Below are positions 8,102 to 19,861 of a stretch of DNA of 30,391 nt, one piece after another (position 1 is the first letter of the stretch; every line of letters starts with the position of its first letter). A model generated the notes under the pieces. It worked only from the letters and a program-made list of their open reading frames with translations. It was not told the origin of the DNA and searched no databases. The DNA is from Sphaerosporella brunnea (taxonomy: Eukaryota; Ascomycota; Pezizomycetes; Pezizales; Pyronemataceae). The stretch spans positions 1 through 30,391 of the forward strand of contig VXIS01000447.1 in assembly GCA_008704415.1 (NCBI GenBank), given 5' to 3'. A program made the translations under genes and the position numbers.

Positions 8102-9034
8102 GTTGTGTAAACCTTCTACTTCTGGTTTTGGGGGGGGGGGGGGTCGTTGAAGTTCCGCAGTTGCAGGAAGCCGAAGTAGCGGACAAAAAAGAAGGCAGAA
8201 AATGGAAAACCCGGTGTATGTGATGGCTCGGGGCGTAAGGGAGATGTGCAGATGGGATGGGGGGACGGGGAAACAAGGGGAATTCGCGGAGCAGTCGGGC
8301 TTTGTTTGGTTGTTTTCTTGCGCCGCGGCCGTGCTCACTCTTTCGCTGCATCCACCGTCCGGGGCTTGGGTGCCTTGGACTCTGCACTAGAAAACACAGA
8401 TATAAGAATTCAAGTTCTCTCCAAAGGGGGTTTGCTTCCTGGCGGATTTACATACACTCAGCTCAGTCGTTTTTCGGGATCTTTCCTTTCATCGATTGCA
8501 AGTTGTTGAGGCAGGGCCTGCTCAACTTCCACCTTCAACGTCGGTGCACAACGGCCAGCTACAACGGCCATCTCGAGCTCGCTGCTAGAAAGTGTATTTT
8601 TCTAGCACCTGCAAACTAGCTTTATTCGCGCCCAAACAGCTGGTTTTTGTTTTATTTTTTCCCTACTTCAAAGGAGCTTTGATAGCAGTGAGCCAAACCC
8701 CCCACTCTTCACCGGAGTCAAAACACATGGCATCCGCATGGGCAGGGGCAGCGGCAGTTTATAAGAGCCGCATCCCCAAAGTCTCGTCACCTTTTAAAGC
8801 CCTTTCTAGGCAAATCCAATATTGAGCTTTGCGCACGCAGTCTGGGTGTGAGGTAGTTCAGACAAAACGAGTGCTGTTTATTGAGATTATTTTCGCAAAT
8901 AGCATGTTTAACGGCATGCCGGCGATTTTCTGCCAATCCCGGTGAGTGGCATTACATGGTTCCCGTCTAGCATCGCAGGACCGCGGATTGCACAGGGTTG
9001 GTCCTGAGAACCCTAGGTAGGTACTCTGCTAGGT
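8102..9034. other. upstream region of the DUF3431 gene, no other gene seen
   Basis: A G14 run lies at 8130-8143, about 30 bp upstream of the minus-strand ATG, where it is C14 on the coding strand. CCT/CTT-rich DNA on the minus strand around 8160-8390 is consistent with a fungal promoter. The overlapping open frames show no domain. Confidence 0.35.
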
Positions 9035-10175
9035 ACTACCGCATCGTCCCTGTCTTAAACAACGCGGGTGGGGGGTGGTAACGATGCGGGTGTCGAGGGT
9101 TTTCTATTGGTGGGATTGGACGTCGCGGTCACAATTTGGGTTTGCACACAACTTTAATGACGATCGAAAGGCGGGGCGCGGGTACTTGGTGAGCGGCATG
9201 CGCAATGGCACCTTCGGCGTTTTCCCCGTTCTGAGCAGGCTCCCCGGTACGGCCCAAAAATGGTGCCGGTAGCGGACAAACACCGGAACATACGGCGCGA
9301 TGCCGCTGTGAAAAGCACCCGGTGCCGGCCTACCAATAGAAAGAAGATCGAGATCCTGAGCTATTTGGATACCCCGAGGGAGACTACTATGGGCGATGGA
9401 CGAATCGAGACGCGAAAGCCCACCACCAGAGAGGCTGGCAAGCTTTACGGAGCTGATGCCTCTCAGGTAAGCCGTTGGCGCAAGCAGGAGGACCGGATTC
9501 TCGAAGCGTTAGGAGACCGAAGGACGATACAGCGCTACAAAGAGGGCAAATGGCCGAAGATGGAGCAAGACCTCTATGATGAGTTCATCGAACATCGTCA
9601 AAAGGGGAAAAATCATCCGCCAGGGTTGGTTTCGATTGGCTTCTACCCGTCTGCATGCAGAGCATTACCCAGACGAAGAGCGGGTTTGTTTTTTCTACTG
9701 GTTGGTTTCGCCGATTTCATGACCCTTCCTCGCGCCGGGGCCCACGACTCTGAGCTTTCTGTCAAAGGCATCCCGAAGGAGGGCTTAATCATTGGGGACT
9801 ACTACTCAATGGAAGCGGGAGGGTTGACCCGTGAGCGCTATGAGGAGCTAGTTGGTGACCGGACGGGGATTTTGAGCCGGGCGACGACATCATTATTGGA
9901 GAGGAGCATGGTGATTGTGAGGCGGTTGAAATTGTAGAGGCTGGAGCGAAGGAGCGGCGAACGAGCGGGGAGGCAGCGGTGGCTGATGCAGGTCTCCGCT
10001 GCCCTGGCTGCGAAAGCGTGTTCAAGAATGCCCGGGGCGTTGGCCAACACCGCCGGCACTGTAATTGTAAATAAAAATTAGACACAGCATCGCCCGCGCG
10101 CGAGTCTTTAGAAATTAACTTTTTGATAGCTTGGCAACCCTCCCGCGTTGCTTAAGACAGGGACGACACAGTAGT
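9035..10175 (+). mobile_element. internally deleted pogo-like DNA transposon
   Basis: The termini 9035-9068 and 10142-10175 are inverted repeats (about 30 of 34 positions), sharing TCGTCCCTGTCTTAA and CAACGCGGG. The interior holds a decayed transposase gene reading left to right. The 1,141-bp length is far short of a full element, and the catalytic region is missing. A TA sits at the left end (9034-9035), but the right target copy is unclear, so the exact boundary may shift by 1-3 bp. Confidence 0.75.
9260..10074 (+). pseudogene. pogo/CENP-B-type transposase remnant with C-terminal C2HC finger
   Basis: The N-terminal part (about 9338-9606) reads NRKKIEILSYLDTP...REAGKLYGADASQVSRWRKQ...KWPKMEQDLYDEFIEHRQKG, a psq/CENP-B-like helix-turn-helix typical of pogo transposases. 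At about 9606 the homology moves to another frame (GKIIRQGWFRLASTRLHAEH...), then to a third (TGWFRRFHDP), then is lost; nearly the whole DDE catalytic domain is absent. A third segment in yet another frame (about 9862-10074) encodes an acidic tail ending in CPGCESVFKNARGVGQHRRHC, a C-x2-C-x12-H-x3-C finger, with a TAA stop at 10072-10074. At least two frameshifts and a large deletion make it non-functional. The 225-aa open frame at 9260-9937 mixes real and out-of-frame sequence and should not be annotated as a protein. Confidence 0.75.
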
Positions 10176-11102
10176 TTACAGTCTGTATATGACAGGGCCG
10201 AGAGCCGCAAAGTTCAGATGAGATGGAAGCCTTCAAGAGAAAGCCAGAACCCTCGCCTACATCATCTGAGCTAGACTCGTTCAAAATCCAAAGTTTGTAC
10301 AGAAAGATTTGAAGGGCCACCAGGAAAACTTTGAAGTTGACCTGGATAGGAGCTGGCCCCTGGATCGTAGAAAGCCAAATTCCGGTATTTTTTTGACCGC
10401 TTTCTCCATCGATCCACGACGACCATACTTTTACTCATACCTCTATCAGACACATACGGGCTCTCTCTCTCGACGCAATGTCGTCATCGTGCAAATGGTT
10501 TTGCTCGAGATATGGCGTCGTGAATTGAAGTTAGCTTTGAGCCGAAAAACACCACACACTTGGCTTCAACCATTGCTGCAACCGCAAAGCCACGCAAACC
10601 ACTTTTACAGAAGAACAGAGAAACCAGGCGTCCGAAGGGATCTCTATGGTAATACCGCCGGCACGAGGACATTTAAACCTCCGACTTACCTAGCAAAAGT
10701 CTATTCAGGCCAGGGTGACACATTGGTCGAACTGCAGCTTTGAGAACCTGTAAGCAACTCTTTCATCTACAGACAATGGATGACGGCAGAACAAAAGGGG
10801 CTTAAGCGCTGAGCTTTCAATCTATATGCTGCAGCATCCGATGCCCAATGTATAGCGTGACAGAACCGCCAAGGATTATATAATTACCACTTCCGGGTTC
10901 AAGCGGTACGGTACTAAAGACCAAGGGCAGTTTTTCACCGACTTAAAAGTGGAGAGCTCTTATGGCCAACGAGTACGCAGTAGAAATGTTATTGTGCTGC
11001 GAAACAGAAGTCTGCAGGCCGCCGTCCCGTGCTACGATGTGTCGAGTGACCAACTATAAACCACACTTTTCGTTCGCAGAACACCGACTCCATAACGCCA
11101 CA
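10176..11102. other. intergenic, no gene supported
   Basis: Open frames exist on both strands: plus 10309-10743, and minus 10271-10453 with a short basic ORF (VVVDRWRKRSKKYRNLAFYD). None shows a domain, a conserved motif or splice structure I can defend. Confidence 0.3.
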
Positions 11103-11151
11103 AAAAAAAGACGCCCCCCCCCCCAAAAAAAAACCAAAAAAAAAAAAAAAC
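11103..11151. repeat. homopolymer cluster at the 3' end of the CCCH gene
   Basis: Adjacent C12, A9 and A15 runs on the plus strand (T and G runs in the transcript sense) immediately follow the minus-strand stop codon at 11152. They fall in the presumed 3' UTR. Confidence 0.6.
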
Positions 11152-12325
11152 TCAAGGCCGGAAAGCAGCAGCCCCACCGGTCTGTGCGTTTTTGCCAAAG
11201 CGAGGCTGCGGAGGCGGAGCATTGCAGTCCCAGCCGTGGCTCATCTGGTTGTATGGAAACGCGGGGAGGCAGAAACACGGCGGCGTAGCAACCGGACTGA
11301 ACGGGCTGTATGGGGTGGCTGGGTTATATCCAGCAGCGAAGCCGGCGGGATACGTATACGGGCTGGGCTGGGCCGGGGTCCGGAACCCATGCGACGGAGG
11401 GGGGGTATAAACATTTCCCAGGCCCTGGGGGTAGCCGTGTCCACAAGCCTGCGGGGGGGTGACAGGGGAAAAAAGCTGGGCAGAGCGCGGCGAAAAAGCG
11501 TTTCCCACACCGTAGCGGGCACGGCCGGGCTTCCGGTAAGCCGGAGTCGGAGTGTCAAACGCGGCAGGAGGAAGGCGGCGGGTATGGCTGCCGCCGACGC
11601 GGCCGCGGCCGCCGCGCGGAACCGGCTGCGCTATGTTCAAGGCCCTCCTCCTACGGATTCCCTCTTCCATGGTGCCGAAGGCGGTGACAAGCCCGCCCTT
11701 TCCGTCGGGCTCTTCCCACTGCTCTGCGTGCTGCGTTCCAAAGAACCGCTGCGTCACGTGCGGAGAATCGAAGTATCGATCCCCGTCATGGCCGAATCTG
11801 CAGCTGGGCCCGTAGGCGCAGTCTTTGTGCGCCGACTTCTTGCACAGCGTGTGGCTGTATGGCGGCCGGTTGCGGAACATCCCCTGGTAACGCGGGGTGG
11901 GCGGGGGCGTGGGCCCCGGGGGACGGCTGGTCCCACGGGTGCGAAACCCGGGCCCGTGCTGGTAGTGTTTTGGCCCGAGGGGGACGAAAACGGGGGCTGC
12001 GGGGTTGTAGGGGCTGGAGATGGCGGGCGGTTTATCGCCGCTCTCGGATCCGATGAAGCGGATGCTCTTGCGGACTGGAGTGCAAGGGTTTGTAACTTTC
12101 TCCAGTTCGATCTTGCCGCACTCAACCGATAACCGATCGATATGTTTGGCGTCTTTGCCCTTTGGCGACGTGTGGCTATCACAGTCAGCTGTTAGTTTAG
12201 AAAGAAAAAAAACGGGATGTGTACATTATGGTTCCACTCTCCAGAAGGAGATCGCCGTCCGGCGTGGGACTGCCATCTTCATCCACCGTCGAGGTGCTCT
12301 CCGTCTGTTTCTGGTTGTCATGCAT
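11152..12325 (-). CDS. CCCH-type zinc-finger protein (2 exons, 374 aa)
   Basis: Model: complement(join(11152..12175, 12225..12325)), 1,125 nt. The 49-nt intron (GTACAC donor, ACTAAC branch point, TAG acceptor) sits between phase-2 and phase-1 positions and removes an in-frame stop. The protein starts MHDNQKQTESTSTVDEDG. A central block (about residues 40-95: LSVECGKIELEKVTNPCTPV, then RKSIRFIGSESGDKPPAI) resembles a region I recall from conserved Pezizomycotina CCCH proteins. Residues 145-163 are CKKSAHKDCAYGPSCRFGH, a C-x7-C-x5-C-x3-H finger, the class that usually binds AU-rich RNA or mediates protein contacts. The C-terminal ~190 residues are Pro/Tyr/Gly-rich and look disordered (e.g. FGTMEEGIRRRRALNIAQPV followed by repeated PxPxY). 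Post-transcriptional RNA regulation is an inference from the finger class. An additional 5' exon cannot be excluded. Confidence 0.75.
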
Positions 12326-13935
12326 TAAGCTCTGTTCGAGATTAGTAAAAATAGCCTGATTTATCCTAGAAACGCACTTCTACACACGTACCAGGGCTTG
12401 GAACGTCTCGGAATAACTTCTGTTTCTTGCCGCCATGTTTTCTCTCGTCTTGTGGTTGGTATAACCAGCCGTCTGTGCTGCAAACAGTGGAGAGAGGAAA
12501 AAACGTTAGTCGCGAAGCCGGTTGTACCTGGACAAAAAAAGAAAAGAAGAAGCAGAAAGAAGTTGTTGTTCCGGTGTTTTTTTATAAACGCGGACCTCCT
12601 TGTGTGGAGGTCCGGTGTTTAATACCAAGTGACATAGAATTGGATGGAAGTGACCTAGTGGTCTTTGTATTACTGTCACTCTCTACATCGTTCTATGAGA
12701 AGTTTGGGCGTCCTTAAGCAATGATCGTGCGACAAGTCGAGCTTTTGTTTTTGAATCGGCGTATCGTGAGAACACACTCCGTCATTTAGGTACACAAGGA
12801 AAAGTGGAGCCTTGCATTTGGTAGCGAATCTACCATTGAATTTTTGTCGTCACAAGGATGGGCAGAAAGACCTACCCTTTGTACGGACTAATCCGGGTCG
12901 CAGTAGCTCTGGCATAACTCGCGTTTTGCGGAAGACCTTGGGGTCAGTTGCCCACAGGACAACCAGTTTTCGCCAAGCAAATCACAAAGATCTTCAACTT
13001 TTAATATGGGGAACATTTTCCATGGCCTGCGTAATCTGCCATTTCGTGTGCCTGATCACCCTCCCCGTTCCATTTCACCAACTGTTCGGCAAAAAAAACA
13101 AAAAGAAAAAAAAAAAAAACAAATTCGTCGAGTTTTGTCCCAGCCGAGTGACAGCCAGTGAATGACCACGAGTTGTACCCAAGAAACCACTAGCCCAGCT
13201 TCAAAGTGCAAATCCAACCAGCTCCAGCAATGAGTGTCCAGCGCTCAGCTCATAGGAACTCTACATACCCACCTCCAGCAGCTGCAAAACACTAAGCTAA
13301 ACAAGTGAAACCTCTGGGCGGAGCCCTACAAAGATCGTCGTTGCTGGCACCGGCCCGTACACGTCGGCTCTTCCGCGTGAGTCCAGCCCGAGCGAGACGA
13401 AAACACAAAAATCCTATCTTACATAGAACATGCAACGGCTCTGGCGATCGGTGTCATCATTACTATCATTCAGCTGGAAAAAAAAAAAAAACCTGCAGAA
13501 ACATCCTCAAGCGGGAAGTGGAGCGCGGATAAGTATCCCCGAGCGGGCCCGCCCCTAGTCTAGGCTTTGAAGGGGAGAAGCGGTTGTGGCACAACATCTA
13601 GTTATCCGGCCCTCAGCTCGGAAAACTCTAGATCCGTTCTTCACAAGTGAGCCGCCGAAGGTGGCTGGGGTTGATGTAACAAAACGTAGAAGATCATTCG
13701 GCTGCTGACCAGAATATGTGCCCAAAATTTTGCCGCAACTCTCATGACTATTGCTGTATCCCACCGATTGCAAATGCATAAACGCCTGTATAATGGATGA
13801 TTATTTACAAATGGCCCTACATATCCAACCTTGTGTTCCAGTAAAAAGCAGACACCACAAGAGACACTCATAAACGCCGTCCCCACCCCCCACCGATGAC
13901 ATAGGGAAATCCCAAAAATGCAAACCGCAAGGTAA
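12326..13935. other. intergenic between two minus-strand genes
   Basis: It should contain the promoter of the CCCH gene (near 12326-12600) and the 3' UTR of the coiled-coil gene (below 13936). Low-complexity A-runs occur at 13090-13121 and 13478-13490. The open frames have no protein-like features. Confidence 0.35.
12591..12614. repeat. 9-bp perfect hairpin
   Basis: CGGACCTCC (12591-12599) and GGAGGTCCG (12606-12614) form a perfect stem with a 6-nt loop. A direct repeat CCGGTGTTT lies on both sides (12571 and 12612). Function unknown. Confidence 0.5.
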
Positions 13936-15153
13936 CTAGCCATAATTCACTTCCCGGCACCCGTCACTGCCACAATTGCTGGCAGCGGCACCAGCCATCA
14001 CCCCCCCAAGCTCGCCCTCAAGCTGGCCATTCAAGAGCCCAAGTCTCTGCACCAGCATGCCCATCTCTTTGCCACCACCACGAACGCGCTCAATTGCGCC
14101 TTCGAGCGCCTCAACCCTCCTCTTCAGTGCTCTGTTGGCATCCACCAGCTTATTCAAATTGCCAGCGCACTGCGCGCACTTGCTCTCGACACCTTCAAGT
14201 TCCAAGTCCGCCTTCTCGGCACCCTGTCGTTTCTTGACCTCTTCCCACAGCCCCCTCTCCATCTGTGCAGCGTTGCCGATGATCCGACTCCACTGTCCAC
14301 CGGAAACCGTAAGCTCCTTCGTAACCTGATCCCGTTCCTTCCGCAGCTCTGCCACCGTTTCTTCAAGTATCTCGATGTTGCTCACCAACCTATCACGTTC
14401 CAACGCGTTTTGCTCGCTCTCGTTTTCGAAAGCGACCATTTTCATTTCCAGAGTTTCTGCGCGCTTTTGAGAACGTGATAATGCGGCGGATAGCTGCGAA
14501 GCGTCTTTCTTCAAAGTTTCGTGCGCAAGGCTATCCACAGCCGCGCTCTCTGCTGCAACCAGTGCCGCTTTTTTCTGTGGGCCGGTAGACAGGAGAGGAC
14601 TTCGAGATAGAGTCTCTACGCGAGAATGTAGGGTGGTATAAACAGCCTCTAAACACGTTCCGATATCGTCCAACGTCGGGTAATCTGGGAGAGATAGCTT
14701 AGATGGGGGCGGTGGCTTGGGTAGGTGACCGGGATTGGGGTCCAAATGGCCGCTCAGATCTTGGACCACGTTGTAGATCTGGGCGACAAGGCCAGAGAGC
14801 GACGACGCAGTTGGGTAAGCGAACCTCCGGCCGTGATTATAGCTGCCTTCGCTGGGGACCTGATAGGTGGTTCCGGTGGACGGGGTTGGTATATGTGGGG
14901 CCGGCGATAGATCCAAGGATCCGGAACCGGAAGAAGAGGCGGTGCGCTGGCGCTTATGACCGTTATTTCGCAACGGTGGGAGAGTAGAGAGCTGCTGCGG
15001 CGGCGGCCGGTATCCATGGGATATCGGTGGCGGGGGAATGCCCGCTAGCACCGCCGGGGGTGGAGGAGGTGCGGGTGGCGGTGACGACGTGGGGACCATG
15101 CGAGAGGTTATTCGCGGCGGCGGCGGCGTTTCCCATGGCCGGTGAGATGACAT
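13936..15153 (-). CDS. proline-rich coiled-coil protein (405 aa), unknown function
   Basis: A single uninterrupted frame runs from ATG at 15153-15151 (A at -3) to the stop at 13936-13938. Residues 1-55 are extremely proline-rich with PPPP runs (possible profilin/SH3/WW ligand). A basic NGHKRQRT motif near residue 65 could be a nuclear localisation signal. A helical segment (SLSGLVAQIYNVVQDLSGHL, about 118-137) follows, then a long coiled coil (about 205-300, e.g. MVAFENESEQNALERDRLVS), a W-containing block (SGGQWSRIIGNAAQMERGLW) and a second coil to about 385. Cys pairs (ESKCAQCAGN; NCGSDGCRE) are notable but not a classical finger. The length and clean frame argue for a real gene. The architecture suggests a scaffold or transcription-associated protein, but I do not recognise the family. 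Confidence 0.7.
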   Translation of the reverse strand: MSSHRPWETPPPPRITSRMVPTSSPPPAPPPPPAVLAGIPPPPISHGYRPPPQQLSTLPPLRNNGHKRQRTASSSGSGSLDLSPAPHIPTPSTGTTYQVPSEGSYNHGRRFAYPTASSLSGLVAQIYNVVQDLSGHLDPNPGHLPKPPPPSKLSLPDYPTLDDIGTCLEAVYTTLHSRVETLSRSPLLSTGPQKKAALVAAESAAVDSLAHETLKKDASQLSAALSRSQKRAETLEMKMVAFENESEQNALERDRLVSNIEILEETVAELRKERDQVTKELTVSGGQWSRIIGNAAQMERGLWEEVKKRQGAEKADLELEGVESKCAQCAGNLNKLVDANRALKRRVEALEGAIERVRGGGKEMGMLVQRLGLLNGQLEGELGGVMAGAAASNCGSDGCREVNYG

Positions 15154-16300
15154 AATACGGATATGAACCAGGGCCTCGGATGGCTGTGGTTCTCGTCTCA
15201 GGGGAAGATGGGCTGGCTGTGATTGACGGTGCTGAGCACCTGGGGGCGTATTCTCGTGTTTCCGACAATTCGCTGTTTTAGAGGTGTTGGATCGAAGGAA
15301 GATAAGGTAGGCAGGAAAAGAAACAGCTATGGGGGCTGAGATGAGGAGCAGGAGGGCTGTTACGATCTTTAACTATGACGATGACGGGTAAGAACAAATG
15401 GATGAGCGGTGCGATGGGAAGCGGTACAATATGTAATCACCGGAGATCCGGTGGAGTCCTGCTACGAAAAGCCGATGCTAAATTACAGAGCACAGAGCGT
15501 CCGTTATGTAAAATAAAATAAAAAGGACTTGCGGTTGATAGGGTTGGTTGGCTGAGAAGTTGGTGGCACTGGTGCGAGCGGAAGTGCGCGCGCGCGAAGG
15601 GAGGACGAGAAGCAGTATGTGTATGTCTGGTCTGCCGAAGTATGACGCCCCAGCCGTGGCGCGTTGCTGGTGTGGGTGCGGCGATGCGGATTCAGGGATC
15701 CGGGAACACTCCGCGAAGCAACTAAACCGGCGCCCTGGGATGGATTGATCATTGCGGGTGTTGGGGTGGATGACGGGCGGGCTTAAGTAGCCTGCTATGC
15801 AGATTACGTACGTATGTCGGAAAGGAAAGAAGGACTGGAAAGAAGCAAAGAAGGAAAGGAAAAGCAAAGACGCAGCGAGGCAAAGCAGCAAAGCAGCATG
15901 CATGCAAGGAATAGACAGCGTCACCTTGCGGCGAAGAGAGCACAGCGCAGCTGGGTCTGCTGCGCGGGCGAAGGCGAACTCCCCGCCCCTCTCCTGGTAT
16001 CGTCTTCCTCACTCATCAACAAGCAAGCAGGCTATCCAATGGCCGGAGGGACATCACATATCGTCGGGACTGCCCCTCCAATCGGCCCATCGTGGCCTTT
16101 CTCCTCGCCTTCCCCCGTTCGTGTGATGCTTCTCGCCCCGCAAAGGAAATGCAAAACGAGGAATCGTGCCTCAGCTGTCCCACTTATCGAGATCGTCCGG
16201 AATTTTCCTGTGCAGCATGCCGACGGCGGCAGCACTAATGTGGCTCCAGCACGCATCAAATAGCCGCATTTTAGTTGAAGCGTGCTGACAAAACGCGTCA
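15154..16300 (-). promoter_or_regulatory. upstream region of the coiled-coil gene
   Basis: 15823-15874 is an almost pure purine tract on the plus strand (pyrimidine on the minus strand), the type often seen near fungal promoters on the coding strand. The distance to the ATG at 15153 is about 670 bp. No TATA box or operator is certain. Open frames within are compositional. Confidence 0.3.
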
Positions 16301-19300
16301 ACCATTGTCAAATCAGCGTCATGGATGTCGAGCAGTCAAGAGCCCGCCGGTAAACTCGGTCGAGAGATTCGCAGAATAGTTAGGTAAGTGAGGTACGTAA
16401 GGCATCCACACTTTGGACTGATAGCGAGCAGGTGGCCGCGGCACGCGGAAGAAGCAAGATGCGATTACTAAACATGGCCCGCTTGTGTCTCAGCCCTATG
16501 GATGGCATTTCTTCTGCCAGCATGCAACCATTCTCTATCCTCCATGGCCATCCGACCCTCCAGGAAACTGCATGCAACGACGATCTTGTACTGGTCGGTT
16601 CATTCGGATACCGAAATAACAATGTTCTGACTCCTCTGGTTGCTGAACAAGTTGTGGCGGAGTCCCTCGAACTTGTCAGCCACTCAACGCACGACGTCCA
16701 AGAACATGGAGCAGCTCAACTTAAGCTTATCTCGTAACAGGCAAGGATAGTCTCGGTACAGCCCCTCTGTATGCTCGCCTAATTATGTGGAGCTTCGCCT
16801 GTTACCTATCGCCCTCTTGTCGTTTCAAAGGGCTGAAACATCGAAACCGAACATGCTGACTACCGACAATCCGGGGCAGAGCACGGAATTGAAAAAAAGG
16901 AAATAATTTCGCCTCATTTTGTGTATTCCGGCCTGAAATAAGCATCAGCTCAGCTCTGGATGTCTGACCCAATGGAAAGCTGCGACCCAGCATTGAACTA
17001 AAAGCTCAATCTACAACCACCACCACGTCCAGTTGCTGAGAATAGATGGTGACCAAAGGTCGAATTTCTACACGACCAGACCCAAATAGGATGCAAGACC
17101 AAACATACAATGTTGGGGATTAGACCAAAATTGCACGACTCTCTCTGCAGAATCAAGTCATGAGTGACAGGTGCGCAATCAATGTCTTGTGAATTAATTC
17201 CAAATATTCAACCCTAATAGCGACTTAGCACACGAAGCTTGGCCAATGTCAACACAAATCCATGAAGAGGATCGACGGACCGGGTCATGCATCCAATGTT
17301 TGTTGCTCGTATGCAATGCAGACGCTTACCAGGAAGCGGGCGGATCATGCCGTCCTCGTCTCCGGCCATCATGTAAGAAGGCCTCACGAAAGACACCAAA
17401 CATCTCAAGTCACAAAATAAAATTTTCGGGCAACCGGTTGCGTCCAAAGTTGTGCCGGCCGCAACCGCATACCTGGTAGCTCGGATAACTGGTCATTCGT
17501 GACCGTTGGACGTACTCTAAGTTGGCCTGGACCTCCTTGATCAAGGGACATCAGCTGGTTGCCATGGCACAGCATAGATTACGAAATATATGCTCAACGG
17601 CAATATGCTGGCACAGCGAAGAGATGGTACCTTGGACAAATATGAAACCTGTTGGGGCCTCCTCAGAGTGTTCTACGTCAGCCAATAGAAGCATCCACCT
17701 AAGTAGCACCTGTGCCGGTACACTCTGTTATCATACCTTCCCCACCTTACCCGCCGATACTGGATAGGACTTTCTGCAAAACATAACTAATCATGGTCTT
17801 GACACCCTTGCAATTTCCGATGGCTCACTAATCATACTTTACATCCCGAAACATACATGCAGCTTCTCAGGGAAAAAACGTGGCAGGGGATGGTGCGTTG
17901 GTTTGGCCCAAGTGTGGGGAACGGAATAAGCATTTGCGGCTTTCGGAAAGCGTGGGATACCGCTTATGCCGTAGTGGGTGTCGGGTGCTGGCTGAAAGAT
18001 GAAACAGCCTGTGGTACACGATCGATCACCCTGCTTTCCCTGGTTCACGCTCACTCATACCCTTGTCGCTCGACCACGAGGCGCGAGAGTGAGAACTTAG
18101 TTCTGTTGCAAAGATCCATGGTTGGATCTGCTTGCATGGAAAGAAGGCCTGTGCGCCCGCCCGAGTACGGGTTTCATGGGGCAAGGATTTTATGTCCCCC
18201 GCTCCAACAGAAGCACTTTACCGCTTGAGTAAGCCTTCGGCGTGCGCAGGCGAGGGATTTGTTGGTGGATTGTTCTTGCCCCAGGGAGGGTTTGTAAGCT
18301 TCTCTTTGAGGGGATGTCATACTCGGCCGACGATTACCTATTGGATACATTCTAGTAACGTGGTTAGGTACGTACTAACTGGCCCTAGGCCTCACCACGT
18401 AATCATGGGATACTTTGCAGGGCAAGTGATGTGATGCTTACGAGCTCAAAGCATCTGATCTGATCAGTCTGTTTGCAAGCTCGGAAATTCCGATACAGGC
18501 GTCAACTGACCACACAGCACTCGCTTTCACCTTCAAACCACGATAACATTCAAATGCTGTTAAAAAACAATCTCCCACAGCTGCTATACCAGCGACTACT
18601 GCTGAGCTCGCTTTTGTATCTCTTATCCCCCCCCCCCCCTTTTACAGCATAATGGACGCCCAGAGACACATTTCATCTCATCACCGTTGTTTGCAGCCCA
18701 TATAGACAAGCTTAGGCCAGCTCAAAAGTCAGCCTGCCTGTAGATGGAAGTTACCACAGCAGCTCGGACCGTCTCTCGCTTCTGCCGTCATCACTACATA
18801 CCTTAGCTTGCCCCTCCCCTTCCTTGACACACAGCGGATAGCGGTCCGAGAACATGTGAGCACAGCGCGCCGACCTTGTTTCTTGTTTATTGGCGGATGA
18901 CATACATACGACGATCCAGATCCATGGCGGGCCAGCAAGTAATCACTTGCCTGCGTGCATGTGCTGGAAGGGGGGTAGTGTGCCGATGATTGGCGGTGTG
19001 GTTGTGAAGCAAACCCCCGTGAGAAGTGACTGATCACTTTCAAGGCCAGAGTACCGAAGGAAAACCGCGGGCAAATTACTTATCCGTGTGGCCTGGAGTC
19101 GGGCCATCATCTGGAGATTACGCAATCGATATCGCCGCCCCGTTATCGGTAGTGGAAAACTCTCGTAATCGTTTTCAAAATGAGCTGCTGCAACGAGGTT
19201 GGCTTGGCTCCTAAAGGAAATTGATATCTAAATTGAAATTGATGTGATGCGTCGGATCTAGGGGTCGATAATTACGGTTCAATTAGGTACGTTTCTGTAC

Positions 19301-19861
19301 GTGACTTAAGCTTAGGTAAAACTTACACTGTAGATTATTGCGCCTGGGGTTGTTTTATAGTGAGCACCGGTGCACCCCAGAGAAGGTGGAATAGAGCAAT
19401 TCCTGAATATAAAGCGGCCCTCTTCGAATTCCGGCTCGGAGCGACTGCCTACCACAGCCTGAGCCCATTCAAATCAACAAAATGCCTCGCTATCCGGACC
19501 GGTACCCTGAAATTCAGGCCAACGTTGAAATACGTGATGCGCAGCAAGGTGCAAAGGTAAGACCGGGCAACTAAGCAGTTGGACGACATCCGCATCGTTG
19601 CTCGCTGTCTAGACCACTATCACTATTGTACGCGAAAAGACAAGGTATACCTTTCCGTCGGGAAGCACTGCGCAAACCCAACGTCACCACGTAGCCAGTT
19701 TGCCAAATTCAGGAGCCCTTTCCGTCGCCAAAGTCATATCTGGGCAACTGGCAGATCATGCTGTGAATTTCTGGGAAGAAATGACCCCCCCCTCTCCCCC
19801 ACCCTTTTGCACAGGATCTTGCTGAGCTTGCCCTCAAGCTGCTTCACACACTCTCTCTAAC
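16301..19861. other. 3.5-kb region without a recognisable gene
   Basis: Frames up to 123 codons occur on both strands (plus 16432-16737, 17857-18228; minus 18729-19043), but none shows a domain, repeat or consistent splice pattern. A C13 run lies at 18627-18639. 'ggtacgta' occurs at 18366 and a near version at 19283. Base composition is ordinary. It may be intergenic DNA, an untranslated locus or very decayed transposon sequence. Confidence 0.35.

Noticed and set aside
9260..9937. 225-aa ORF as an intact transposase
   Set aside because: Only its first part is in the homologous frame; the homology continues in other frames and the catalytic domain is missing, so it is a pseudogene.
11236..12132. 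298-aa plus-strand ORF
   Set aside because: It is the antisense of the CCCH zinc-finger gene; its composition is arbitrary and the opposite strand carries a finger, a conserved-looking block and a consistent intron.
16432..16737. 101-aa ORF as a gene
   Set aside because: No domain, no neighbouring exons with consistent phase, and ordinary composition; a chance frame cannot be excluded.
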